In this document: piece after piece, positions 33,791 to 41,876 of the stretch
Layout: each line of letters begins with the position of its first letter
Numbering within the stretch: position 1 is the stretch's first letter
DNA from: Anaeromyxobacter oryzae
Lineage (GTDB): Bacteria > Myxococcota > Myxococcia > Myxococcales > Anaeromyxobacteraceae
Direction: 5' to 3'
DNA: 64,000 nucleotides
Assembly (NCBI RefSeq): GCF_023169945.1
Contig: NZ_AP025591.1
Location: 4,584,481 to 4,648,480, forward strand
Made by a program: the position numbers and the translations under genes
The notes under the pieces: model-generated
Databases searched by the model: none
What the model saw: the letters and a program-made list of their open reading frames with translations, nothing else
What the model was told of the DNA's origin: nothing

Positions 33791-35221
33791 TCACAGATAG
33801 AGCTTGATCGAAAGGATCCCGCTCGCGCTCGCGGGCTCGCTGCCGCGTTCCGAGTCGCGAGCGCCGAGGTTCGCGGACAGGTAGGCGGAGACGGTCCAGG
33901 CGTCGGAGAGGTAGTAGCTCAGGGAGAGCTGCGAAAGGGAGGAGCCATCCGCCAGGTTCACGAAGGCGAAGGCGCCGAGGTCGAGGTCATGCCGGAGCGT
34001 CTTCGGAAACGAGACGCGGAAGAAGAGTTCCTGGCGAGCGAGCGGTTCCTGCAGGTCCGCGGCGTAGCCGCGGACGTACCAGAGCTCGTCCGAGGCGAAG
34101 GAGGGCGCCGAGGGCGAGGAGCCGGCGGAGAGCCAGCGTCGAAAGGCGCTACCCCCCAAGCCGCCCTCGTGGAGGTGGTACTCGAGGTTCAGGGTCGCCG
34201 TGGTCCCGACGGTGAGGGAGAAGCCCGCGGCGAGGTCGTTCAGGAACGCGGTGCTCGTCGTGGTGGGGGGGAGGACTGGGGCACTGGGAGGGAGCGTGCC
34301 CGTCGCGACTCCGAGATCGTGCGCGCGCGCCGCGAGGTTCCGTTCTCTTCCCCCGGCCCATTCCCCGTACAGGACGACGGCGCTCCCCAATCCGTGAGAG
34401 ACGTTCAGGCCGATCTTCTGGCGATGGGGTTCCAGGTATCCGATGAGCTCCGGGCTGAGATCGAGGAGATCGAGGCTCACCGTCCCGACCGCACGGTTCA
34501 TGCCGTTCGTCGCTCCGAAGCGTGGATCGACGCCGAGGGGGTGATGCTCGGAGAGCGGCGAGGGGGCTCTCACCTTTGGTGCAAAGGCGAGGCTCGCTCC
34601 CCCGCCCGGGAAGACGGACTCGAGTCGCACCATGAGCACGCCGAGCCGGTTCTCGCGGATGACGGATGGGTCGAGCGAGGACTGGCCGACGAGCGTTCGC
34701 GTCTTCAGGAAATCCGTCGGATTGAAACCGAGGGCGATGCCGTTTCGCTCGTTCACCCGCCCCACCTCGAGAAAGGTGTTCCGGTGGATCTCCGCGGAGA
34801 CGAAGGCCTCGCGTAGGTCGTTTTCCACGGTTTGCGAGGAGAAGAACGAGAGGTCACTCGCTTCGAGCACGTTCAGCCGATCGGAGAGGACGAATCGAAG
34901 GGGCTTCACGGGCGAGAAGGTGAGCGCGCCGTCGAGGCTCGTGCGGTTCTGGTACGGGACGACGACGCCGTTCGGGTACGGGACGGGGACGGAGCGGGTG
35001 AACGGCGAAGCGGTGGCGGCGCCCTCCAGGAAGAGCCTCCGCTCGAACGGCGTCCGTGCCTCCGCGGCGGGAGGTTCGCCCTGGGTGCCTTGGGGCGGGG
35101 CTTCCTCCGCCAGCGCCTCGCCTGGAATCCGCCCCAGGTCCTCGTCGTCGCCCGCTCTGGGCCCCCCCGGGATGAGAGCGAGCGCAGCCGAGGCGGCGAT
35201 GGTGATCACGAGCCCGCGCAT
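33791..35221 (-). CDS. Outer-membrane beta-barrel protein (hypothetical)
   Basis: A 476-residue exported protein with signal MRGLVITIAASAALALIPGGPRA. The rest is beta-rich with alternating hydrophobic residues and aromatic ends (LSQLSLSYYLSDAWTVSAYLSANLG, then final SGILSIKLYL), the look of an outer-membrane barrel. It carries no TonB box. It starts six bases after the stop of the LolA-like gene and is last in a four-gene minus operon ABC-ATPase, permease, LolA-like, barrel. I infer a transport or outer-membrane maintenance role for the group. Confidence 0.7.
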   Translation of the reverse strand: MRGLVITIAASAALALIPGGPRAGDDEDLGRIPGEALAEEAPPQGTQGEPPAAEARTPFERRLFLEGAATASPFTRSVPVPYPNGVVVPYQNRTSLDGALTFSPVKPLRFVLSDRLNVLEASDLSFFSSQTVENDLREAFVSAEIHRNTFLEVGRVNERNGIALGFNPTDFLKTRTLVGQSSLDPSVIRENRLGVLMVRLESVFPGGGASLAFAPKVRAPSPLSEHHPLGVDPRFGATNGMNRAVGTVSLDLLDLSPELIGYLEPHRQKIGLNVSHGLGSAVVLYGEWAGGRERNLAARAHDLGVATGTLPPSAPVLPPTTTSTAFLNDLAAGFSLTVGTTATLNLEYHLHEGGLGGSAFRRWLSAGSSPSAPSFASDELWYVRGYAADLQEPLARQELFFRVSFPKTLRHDLDLGAFAFVNLADGSSLSQLSLSYYLSDAWTVSAYLSANLGARDSERGSEPASASGILSIKLYL

Positions 35222-35227
35222 CCGAAC

Positions 35228-36016
35228 CTAGTCCTTCGCGAACCGCGGCAGGTACTCGCGCTCGAACCAGGCGTCCTCCACCTTCTCGGCGCGGTAGTCC
35301 GAGTAGCGGATGACCGTGACGAGGTGTTTGTCGACCGCGTCGATGATGATCGTCTCGGTGGGACGTGTGGCACCGAGTGCCTGGTCGAAGCGCCGGTAGT
35401 AGGCGACCTTGAGGACCCGGCCGCTGTCCGAGTAGAACTTCGCCTTCACCGGACGGTACGTCTCCTTCTCCACGAAGTACTCGAGGTGCGCGTAGGCCGC
35501 CTCCCCGGTCGAGGCCACGAGGTCGAGGTGCCAGACGGTCCGGCTCTTCTTGTCGGCGTCCTGGACGGTCTCCTCGCCCACGAGCTTCGCGACGTAGTCG
35601 TGGTCGAGGTTCACGGTGAGGACGTCGCCGTCGGAGGCTTGCCCGACGAGCCGTTGCTGCGGGGAGATGCGGATGCTCGCCTTGGAGGCCGGGTCGTAGA
35701 ACCACATGTTCCCGCCGGCGAGGAGCACGGCCTTCCCCGCGTCGCGCGGCGGCGCCTCGTAGCGGACGACGTTCCGGTACTGGTGGGTCGCGGAGTCCAC
35801 CTTGGCGTGGACGGCGAGGTGCACGGCGTCCCGTGCGTTCCCGTTCTCGAACTCGACGAGCGCGAGGGAGACCCGGAACGGCTCGCCGGGATTTCGGACG
35901 GCATCGGCGGCGGCCACGATCTCCTTCGCCGAGGGCGTCGCCGCCTCGCCCGGCGCGGGGAGCGCCTCGATACCGAAGGAGAGGAAGAGGAGGGAAAGGA
36001 GTCCGGAGCGCTTCAT
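35228..36016 (-). CDS. LolA-like outer-membrane lipoprotein-sorting protein
   Basis: A 262-residue exported protein with signal MKRSGLLSLLFLSFGIEALPAPGEA and a LolA-like half-barrel: GGNMWFYDPASKASIRISPQQRLVGQASDGDVLTV and the later EYFVEKETYRPVKAKFYSDSGRVLKVAYYRRF. This large family, often found next to FtsX-type permeases and RND pumps, is annotated as outer-membrane lipoprotein-sorting. ATG at 36016 follows TAGGAGGA. Nine bases separate it from the permease gene upstream. Confidence 0.85.
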   Translation of the reverse strand: MKRSGLLSLLFLSFGIEALPAPGEAATPSAKEIVAAADAVRNPGEPFRVSLALVEFENGNARDAVHLAVHAKVDSATHQYRNVVRYEAPPRDAGKAVLLAGGNMWFYDPASKASIRISPQQRLVGQASDGDVLTVNLDHDYVAKLVGEETVQDADKKSRTVWHLDLVASTGEAAYAHLEYFVEKETYRPVKAKFYSDSGRVLKVAYYRRFDQALGATRPTETIIIDAVDKHLVTVIRYSDYRAEKVEDAWFEREYLPRFAKD

Positions 36017-36025
36017 CGTGTCCTC

Positions 36026-37414
36026 CTAGACGTGGCGCAGGGCGTCGACCACCTCGAGGCGGGCGGCGCGATTCGCGGGAACGACGGCGGCGATGGTGGC
36101 CATGACGACGAGGCCCACCCAGGCCGATACGAGGAGTCCGGTCACGCCCGAGGTGAGCACCGCGAGCGGAACGGGGGCGGCCTGGCCGGGCGGCGTCCAG
36201 GTCGCGCCGGCGCGGTTGAACAGGATCGCCAGGACCTGGCCGGCGAGGACGCCGAGGGTCGCTCCGAGGATCCCGAGCATCGCCCCCTCGGCGACGAAGA
36301 GACGGCGTACTCCACCGCGCCGCACGCCCATGGCCCGGACGGTGCCGATCTCGTTCGTGCGCTCGGCAACGCTCATCCCCGTGGTGTTCACCACGGTGAA
36401 GACCACGATGATGCCCATGATGAAGGAGATGAAGAGGAAGATGGCCCCGAACATGCCCACCGCCTGCCGGTAGAACGGCTCGCGTTCCGCGAAGTCCCGC
36501 ACCTCGAGGTCCAGGTGGCGGGAGGCGAAGAGCTCGTTCAGGCGGGCGCGAACCTTCACGAGGTCGCTCGTGCGCTCGAGCTGCAGGATGATCCCGGTCG
36601 CCTTCTTCTCGCCGCGGCCGTAGAGGAGCTTCTGGGCGAGCGAGAAGGACATGAGGACGACGTTCTCGTCGAGCTCGCGAGCGCCCTGGGGCTCTGCCCG
36701 GGTGACGTACAGGCTCAAGACGTTAGGCGCGCCGCTCGCGGTCGCGGCGAGGAGGTCGAGCCGGGGGCCCTTCACGCGAGATCCCGCGTCCGGCTCGGGG
36801 TCCACCGCGATGGGAGGCGGCGCGAGGGAGGAAGCCGAGACGTTCCGGACCGAGGGCGCGGGCCGCGGCGGGCAATTCGGAATCCGAAGGTCCTCGCAGA
36901 GCCCGAGCACGCGGGCGAGCCCCAGGCCGACCACACCGCGGCTCTCGTCCTCGTCGCTCAGCCCCGAGTCGGTGCGGATCCGTCCCAGGGTCACGCCGTG
37001 CTCGTCCCACCGGCGCAGCCGTTCGCGGTCCCTCGGAACGTATCCCGTTCCGAGGAAGGTCTTCGACGCGTCGATCTCGAAGTTCCCGGCGATTCCGGTG
37101 AGGGAGATGGTGGGAGTGACCACGTTCAAGGTGGGCGCGACGACGGGGTCCTCGGCGATCATCCGGATGACGTCCTCGTACCGGTCGATGCCGAAGGCGC
37201 CCGGATTCCCCGCCCCGTAATCGAAGTAGCCGTTCCTGAAGACGGTGAGGTGGCCCACGTTCTCGACGGCGTTCGTCTCGAGGCTCACACGGACGAACGA
37301 GATGAACTCGCCGAAGAGGACGATGGCGATCCCGCCCACGGCGATGGCGAGGAGGGTCATGAGCGACCGGCGGCCGTTCCGCAGGATGTTCCGAAACGCG
37401 ATCTTCACGATCAT
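36026..37414 (-). CDS. MacB/FtsX-type ABC transporter permease
   Basis: A 462-residue membrane protein. One N-terminal span, a periplasmic MacB-PCD-like region of about 240 residues, then three C-terminal spans (FGAIFLFISFIMGIIVVFTVVNTT, a GAMLGILGATLGVLAGQVLAILF span and LVSAWVGLVVMATIAAVVPA) with the RTNEIGTVRAMGVRRG coupling helix and final NRAARLEVVDALRHV, all diagnostic. Its start overlaps the ATPase stop by four bases (ATGA), so they are co-translated. Such type VII exporters do not transport across the inner membrane but drive periplasmic work such as lipoprotein or small-molecule extrusion. Confidence 0.9.
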   Translation of the reverse strand: MIVKIAFRNILRNGRRSLMTLLAIAVGGIAIVLFGEFISFVRVSLETNAVENVGHLTVFRNGYFDYGAGNPGAFGIDRYEDVIRMIAEDPVVAPTLNVVTPTISLTGIAGNFEIDASKTFLGTGYVPRDRERLRRWDEHGVTLGRIRTDSGLSDEDESRGVVGLGLARVLGLCEDLRIPNCPPRPAPSVRNVSASSLAPPPIAVDPEPDAGSRVKGPRLDLLAATASGAPNVLSLYVTRAEPQGARELDENVVLMSFSLAQKLLYGRGEKKATGIILQLERTSDLVKVRARLNELFASRHLDLEVRDFAEREPFYRQAVGMFGAIFLFISFIMGIIVVFTVVNTTGMSVAERTNEIGTVRAMGVRRGGVRRLFVAEGAMLGILGATLGVLAGQVLAILFNRAGATWTPPGQAAPVPLAVLTSGVTGLLVSAWVGLVVMATIAAVVPANRAARLEVVDALRHV

Positions 37415-38124
37415 GGGGTCCGCCCTTCCTCTTCATGGGCGACGAGCTCGCCGTCGCGGATGACGAAGGTGTCGTCGGCGTGCGAGATGAGCTGGGGGTC
37501 GTGCGTCGAGAAGACGAAGCTCACCTTGTGCTCCGTCTGCATCTTGCGCATGAGCGCGGTGATCTCGGCGCCGGTGCGGCTGTCCAGGTTCGCGGTGGGC
37601 TCGTCGGCGAGGACGAGCGCGGGCCGTTTCACGAGGGCGCGGGCGACGGCGACGCGCTGCTTCTGGCCGCCGCTCAGCTGATTCGGCCGGTGGTGTCGCT
37701 TGTCGGAGAGCCCCACCGATTCGAGCACCGCCATGGTCCGCTCGCGGCGCTCCTTCTGCTTCACTCCGATGAGGAGGAGCGGGTACTCCACGTTCTCGTA
37801 AGCGGTGAGGACGGGGAGGAGATTGAAGCTCTGGAAGATGAAGGCGATGTTCCGCGAGCGAAAATCGGTGAGGGCGTTGTCCGCGAGCGCCCCCACGTCC
37901 TCGCCGCACACCTCGAGGCGGCCCGAGGTGGGCACGTCGATCAGGCCGATGAGGTTCAGGAGCGTCGTCTTTCCGCTCCCCGACGGCCCCACGATCATCG
38001 CGAAGCGTTCCCTGGGGATCTCGAAGGTGACGCACTTCACGGCCGTGACGGCGAGCCCCTCGTCGTCGTAGACCTTGCCGACCCGCTCGAACCGCGCGAC
38101 GGGCCCGTTCTCCAGCGCACTCAT
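37411..38124 (-). CDS. ABC transporter ATP-binding protein (MacB/LolD type)
   Basis: A 237-residue ATPase. GPSGSGKTT Walker A, Q-loop IFQSFNLLPVL, LSGGQKQRVAVARAL signature, LVLADEPTANLD Walker B and STHDPQL H-loop are all intact. Similarity is to the LolD/MacB/FtsE group. ATG at 38124 (MSALENGPVARF) was chosen; residues upstream in the same frame look non-coding. It overlaps the permease by ATGA. It is the first gene of the four-gene operon and faces the TetR gene across 169 bp containing GTGGTACC repeats. Confidence 0.93.
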   Translation of the reverse strand: MSALENGPVARFERVGKVYDDEGLAVTAVKCVTFEIPRERFAMIVGPSGSGKTTLLNLIGLIDVPTSGRLEVCGEDVGALADNALTDFRSRNIAFIFQSFNLLPVLTAYENVEYPLLLIGVKQKERRERTMAVLESVGLSDKRHHRPNQLSGGQKQRVAVARALVKRPALVLADEPTANLDSRTGAEITALMRKMQTEHKVSFVFSTHDPQLISHADDTFVIRDGELVAHEEEGRTP

Positions 38125-38225
38125 CGTCTCGTTCCTCCTGGGAACGAAGCGCCGTCCTCTTCCTGGAACGGTCGCCTGCTCGGCTTGCCGTCCTTCCAGG
38201 AGGAGAGGCGAGCCGCCCGGTCCCC

Positions 38226-38276
38226 GTGGTACCGAGTGGTACCGTACGCGGTTGAAGTAAGGTACGGGGTGGTACC
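38226..38276. promoter_or_regulatory. Candidate operator: GTGGTACC repeats between TetR gene and ABC operon
   Basis: GTGGTACC at 38226 and 38236, with a further GGTACGGGGTGGTACC at 38261-38276, so GGTACC occurs three times and GGTAC-type half-sites about five in all. The pattern lies in the divergent region shared by the TetR gene and the ABC operon, the usual place for such a repressor to bind. Confidence 0.55.
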
Positions 38277-38293
38277 ATGTCAAGGGGTTCCAC

Positions 38294-38965
38294 ATGAGGC
38301 CCAAGCAGGACAGGAAGAATGAGTCGAAGGAGACGGATGAGTCGGCGCTGCGCCGGCGCATCCTCGGGGCGGCCTTCACGGCCTTCACCGAGCTCGGCTA
38401 CTCGCGGACGAGCACGCTCGAGATCGCAACCCGCGCCCGGGTCTCGAAGCGCGAGCTTTACGCGCTCGTCGGGAACAAGGAGTCGATGCTCATCGAGTGC
38501 ATCCGGGATCGGTCGGAGCGATTCCCGCTCCCGGCGGACCTGCCCGAGGCGAAGGACCGCGAGATGCTCACGGCTGCGCTCACGAGGTTCGCAGAGCGGT
38601 TCTTGCGAGAGGTGACCGACCCGAGCGTCATCGAGACGTTCCGGCTCGCCATCGCCGAGGCGGTGACCGCACCCGAGGTGGCCCGCGCCCTCGAGGAGTT
38701 CGGCCGAGAGCGCGGCCGCTCCGTCGTGCGCGATGCCCTTTCGAAGGCGCGCGCGGACCATCTCGTCTCGGGCGATCCCGAGGAGATGACGCGACGGTTC
38801 TTCGCTCTCCTGTGGGGCGACCTCCTCCTGAACATGCTTCTACGAACCGTGGGTCGGCCCGATGAGGCCGAGATCGCGCGGCGGAGCGCCGAGGCGGCGA
38901 GGGCCATGCTCATGCTCTACCCAGCTCCGAAGCGCCCTCGGAAGGAGCCTCCCACCGCAAGGTGA
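38294..38965 (+). CDS. TetR-family repressor
   Basis: A 223-residue regulator. The N-terminal HTH reads LRRRILGAAFTAFTELGYSRTSTLEIATRARVSKRELYALVGNKESMLIECI, the normal TetR helix-turn-helix. The C-terminal helical domain (ligand/dimer part) is typical: FRLAIAEAVTAPEVARALEEFGRERG. It is divergent from the ABC-LolA-barrel operon and most likely its repressor, via the GGTACC repeats between them. The inducing ligand is unknown. ATG at 38294 sits just after the last repeat, so the repressor may also control itself. Confidence 0.9.
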   Translation: MRPKQDRKNESKETDESALRRRILGAAFTAFTELGYSRTSTLEIATRARVSKRELYALVGNKESMLIECIRDRSERFPLPADLPEAKDREMLTAALTRFAERFLREVTDPSVIETFRLAIAEAVTAPEVARALEEFGRERGRSVVRDALSKARADHLVSGDPEEMTRRFFALLWGDLLLNMLLRTVGRPDEAEIARRSAEAARAMLMLYPAPKRPRKEPPTAR

Positions 38966-39046
38966 TGGCGGGACGGTGTTCTCCCCGCAATGAGCACCGG
39001 CAAGGTTGTCGACGCGGAGGCTCGACCCGCGTGAGGGGAGAATCGC

Positions 39047-39994
39047 ATGAGGGCGGTGATGATCGACGGCTTCGACGCGCCGGTGACGGTGCGCGAGATC
39101 CCGACGCCGGATCCAAAGGCGGGCGAGGTGCTGCTCCGCGTTCGCGCGGCTGGCGTGAACGCCGCTGATTGGCGGCTGTGGCACGGTGCCTACCAGGGCA
39201 CGCAAGAGCACAGGTTCCCGATCACTCTCGGGTTCGACATGGCCGGAGTCGTCGAGCGCCCAGGCGACGGGGTCGACGCATACCGGGGCGGCGAGGCGGT
39301 CTATGGCACGCTGTGGAAACAGGTCCTCCTCGATGGAACGTTCGCGGATTACGTGGTCAGCCCAGCGCGCTGGTTCTTCGGCGTGAAGCCATCAACGCTC
39401 GACTTCGTCCACGCCGCCGCGGCCTCCATGGGTGGCCTCACGGCGCTGGTCGCCACGGACGCGCTTCGGACCAAGCGCGACGAGACGCTGCTCATCGTAG
39501 GCGCCGCGGGTTCCGTGGGCTCCTTCGCGACCCAGCTCGCTTCGCGGCAGGGAGTGCGTGTGATCGCGACGGTCCGGCCGGGCGAAGGCGAGTACGTCAC
39601 TCGGATGGGCGCCGCCGAGACCGTGGACTACACGGCGGAGGACGTGGTCGAAGCCGTGAGAGCAAGGCACCCGCGAGGAGTCGATGCCGTCCTCGACCTG
39701 GTGAGCCGCCCCGACGAGCTTTCGCGCATCGCAACGCTGCTCCACCCGGGCGGACGCCTGGTGACGACGCTGTTCGCGGCCGATGAGGCCGCGTACCAGG
39801 CACGCGGAATCGCCGCGACGAACGTCAACACGACGCATGAGCCGCTGCTGCTCGAGAGGCTTCGCAAGGCGATCGACGACGGGCAGCTCCAGGTCCCGAT
39901 CGCGCGGACCTTCGCGCTCGAGGAGGCAGCCGCTGCGCTGGAGTACGGAGAGAAGGGGCATCCGCTCGGCCGGATCGTGCTGACGGTGAGCTGA
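39047..39994 (+). CDS. NADP-dependent MDR oxidoreductase
   Basis: A 315-residue zinc-free MDR: GroES-like N-terminus MRAVMIDGFDAPVTVREI and PITLGFDMAGVVE; Rossmann segment VGAAGSVGSFATQLASRQG; C-terminal LEYGEKGHPLGRIVLTV. Enzymes of this group reduce quinones or alpha,beta-unsaturated carbonyls. ATG at 39047 follows GAGGGGAG. It converges with the related enzyme at 40091 but is no close copy. No activator element was found upstream. Confidence 0.88.
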   Translation: MRAVMIDGFDAPVTVREIPTPDPKAGEVLLRVRAAGVNAADWRLWHGAYQGTQEHRFPITLGFDMAGVVERPGDGVDAYRGGEAVYGTLWKQVLLDGTFADYVVSPARWFFGVKPSTLDFVHAAAASMGGLTALVATDALRTKRDETLLIVGAAGSVGSFATQLASRQGVRVIATVRPGEGEYVTRMGAAETVDYTAEDVVEAVRARHPRGVDAVLDLVSRPDELSRIATLLHPGGRLVTTLFAADEAAYQARGIAATNVNTTHEPLLLERLRKAIDDGQLQVPIARTFALEEAAAALEYGEKGHPLGRIVLTVS

Positions 39995-40090
39995 CTGTGG
40001 GCATCGCGAAGGCCGGATGCGATTGCACCCGCGCTGTCCGACAGATGAGCTCGCTTCAGAGTCTCCCGTGGACGCCGAGCGGCGTGCACC

Positions 40091-41035
40091 TCAGCCGGTC
40101 CCTCCGTCCTCGCCCACCACCGCGAGGACCAGCTTTCCTCGGGGGTGGTCCCTGATCCCGCGCTCATAGGCCTCGCGTGCCTGCTGGAGCGGCAGGACCG
40201 CTTCGACGATCGGTCGTATGATGCCGGCGTCGATCAGGCGAGAGATCTCGTTCAATTGTGTGCGGCGCGGTTCCACGGTGAAGAACAATCCTCTCGCGCG
40301 ACCGGCCACCCCCTCCGGCGGTGGCGGCCTCACGATCGTGACGAGCAGCCCGTCCTGCCGCAGGACGGACCAGGACCGCTCCCTGATCGTGCCGCCGATG
40401 GTGTCGAGGACCACGTCGACATCGCGCACCACGGTCTCGAACGGCGTCGCCTCATGGTCGATGACCTCGTCCGCGCCGAGCTTTCGCACGAAGTCCACGT
40501 TGCGGGCGGAGGCAGTCCCGATGACGTGCGCCCCGCGCCAGCGGGCGAGCTGGATGGCGAAGCTGCCAACGCCGCCCGCAGCACCATGAATCAGCACCCG
40601 TTGCCCGGGCATGAGCCGCGCGTGGTCGAAGAGAGCCTGCCACGCCGTCAGGGCGGAGAGCGGGGTTGCCGCGGCGCCCGCATGGTCGAGGCTGCGGGGC
40701 TTCGGGGCGAGGTCGGTAGCGCGCACAGCTACGTACTCGGCCGCTCCTCCGTCCCGAAAAAAATCGGTCAGCCCGTAGACGGCACCGCCGACCTCGACAT
40801 CTCGCACGTCCGGTGCGACAGCCACGACGACGCCCGAGACTTCGTGGGAGGGTATCAACGGAAGCCGGCTGCGGCCCTCGGGCGTCTCCCAGATGTGCCA
40901 GGTGAACTCGGCCGGGGAGATCCCGGCGGCATGGACGCGGACCAGCGCGTCGCCCGGTTGGAGCGCGGGAATCGGGGCATCCTCGTAGACGAGCGCTTCC
41001 GGGCCTCCCTGACGGTGGATACGGATCGCCTTCAT
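40091..41035 (-). CDS. NADP-dependent MDR oxidoreductase (quinone-reductase-like)
   Basis: A 314-residue zinc-free MDR: MKAIRIHRQGGPEALVYEDAPIPALQPGDALVRVHAAGISPAEF, PSHEVSGVVV, Rossmann HGAAGGVGSFAIQLARWRG and VLDTIGGTIRERS. It is the second gene, nine bases after the damaged hydrolase, in the operon headed by activator site C and its -24/-12 promoter. Quinone or enone reduction with NADPH is the likely activity, fitting an electrophile response. Confidence 0.9.
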   Translation of the reverse strand: MKAIRIHRQGGPEALVYEDAPIPALQPGDALVRVHAAGISPAEFTWHIWETPEGRSRLPLIPSHEVSGVVVAVAPDVRDVEVGGAVYGLTDFFRDGGAAEYVAVRATDLAPKPRSLDHAGAAATPLSALTAWQALFDHARLMPGQRVLIHGAAGGVGSFAIQLARWRGAHVIGTASARNVDFVRKLGADEVIDHEATPFETVVRDVDVVLDTIGGTIRERSWSVLRQDGLLVTIVRPPPPEGVAGRARGLFFTVEPRRTQLNEISRLIDAGIIRPIVEAVLPLQQAREAYERGIRDHPRGKLVLAVVGEDGGTG

Positions 41036-41044
41036 GGTCGCCGT

Positions 41045-41650
41045 TCACGGGTACGCAGGCGTCGGCCCCGCGCCAGCATCCGGCCTGAGTGTGTGGGCCG
41101 CCGCGCCGCGGTACGGGGCCAGGAACGCCGTCAGCGCCGCCAGCATGTCCTCGGGAGCCTGCTCCGCGACCCAGTGGCCGGCGCCGGAGATGACCACGCT
41201 CTGCACGTCGTCGGCGAGGGGCTTCATCGCATCGCCGACGTGTTCACCCCAGCTGGCCGCTCCGCCAATCGCCAGGACGGGCATCTTCAGCCGCCGGGTC
41301 TTGCGCTGCTCGTTCTGTGCGAGGGTCGCATCGAGTGCCAGCGAGGGTGCCAGCGCGTACCCGTCCTGCGGCTTGTCGGACAGCCCGATACCGCGCTGGT
41401 CGACCGCGATGACCTCGAAGTCCTTCGCCAGCGCCGGCATCAGCAGCCGCCAGGCGTACCAGTTCTCGGGCCAGCCGTGCACCAGCAGCAGCGGCTGCCC
41501 CTCGCCTCTGATCACCGCGTGCAGACGGAGTCCGTCGGTGTCGATGTAACGGCTGGTGAACTGGTCGGTGAACCCGGCCGGGAGATTCGGCGCACCGGAG
41601 ACGGAGCCCGGGCCTTCCGGGGTGACGAGGTGCGTGGACCGTGAGGTCAT
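41045..41650 (-). pseudogene. Alpha/beta hydrolase with internal in-frame deletion
   Basis: A 201-residue frame. The N-terminal part is epoxide-hydrolase-like: LLVHGWPENWYAWRLLMPAL and VIAVDQRGIGLSDKPQDGY; the C-terminal part is SWGEHVGDAMKPLADDV and GAGHWVAEQAPEDML. Relatives have about 110 more residues between GYALA and DATLAQNEQ, including the GHDxG nucleophile elbow and the cap. Here they are missing, so the catalytic Asp is gone while the His remains. The deletion keeps the frame, so a folded remnant could still be made. It stands first in an operon under activator site C and a good -24/-12 promoter. Confidence 0.75.
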
Positions 41651-41757
41651 GGCGAGATCCTTTCGCGGGGCTTGACGACCTTCGGTTGGTCAGGCCCGAT
41701 CATCCCGGGGGGCACGCCCGCGCGTCGCCGAGCGCCACCTGCCGCTCAACCGAGGTA

Positions 41758-41773
41758 TTCATCACCCGTGCCA
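41758..41773 (-). promoter_or_regulatory. Sigma-54 promoter of the hydrolase-reductase operon
   Basis: Minus strand: TGGCACGGGTGATGAA. The -24 box TGGCACG is perfect; the -12 box is ATGAA rather than TTGCA, so the C of the invariant GC is lost. It is 62 bp from activator site C and 107 bp from the ATG. Confidence 0.5.
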
Positions 41774-41835
41774 GAGGCGGCGAGATCTCGGCGAGCCGGG
41801 GGGAAGGGCTGCCGGGTCGCGCGAGCCGAGGCGTC

Positions 41836-41861
41836 CACGCCGAGAACTCGGCAATTGCCGA
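41836..41861 (-). promoter_or_regulatory. Conserved activator element (site C)
   Basis: Minus strand: TCGGCAA then TTGCCGAGTTCTCGGCGTG. All 26 bases are identical to site D at 51563, although the flanks differ. The nested dyads CGGCAATTGCCG and GCCGAG-TT-CTCGGC suggest cooperative binding of a Fis-type activator. Confidence 0.75.
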
Positions 41862-41876
41862 CCATTCGGCGCTGCA

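Noticed and set aside
34832..37681. 949-residue plus-strand open frame
   Set aside because: It lies opposite the LolA-like, permease and barrel genes and has no domain; antisense artefact.
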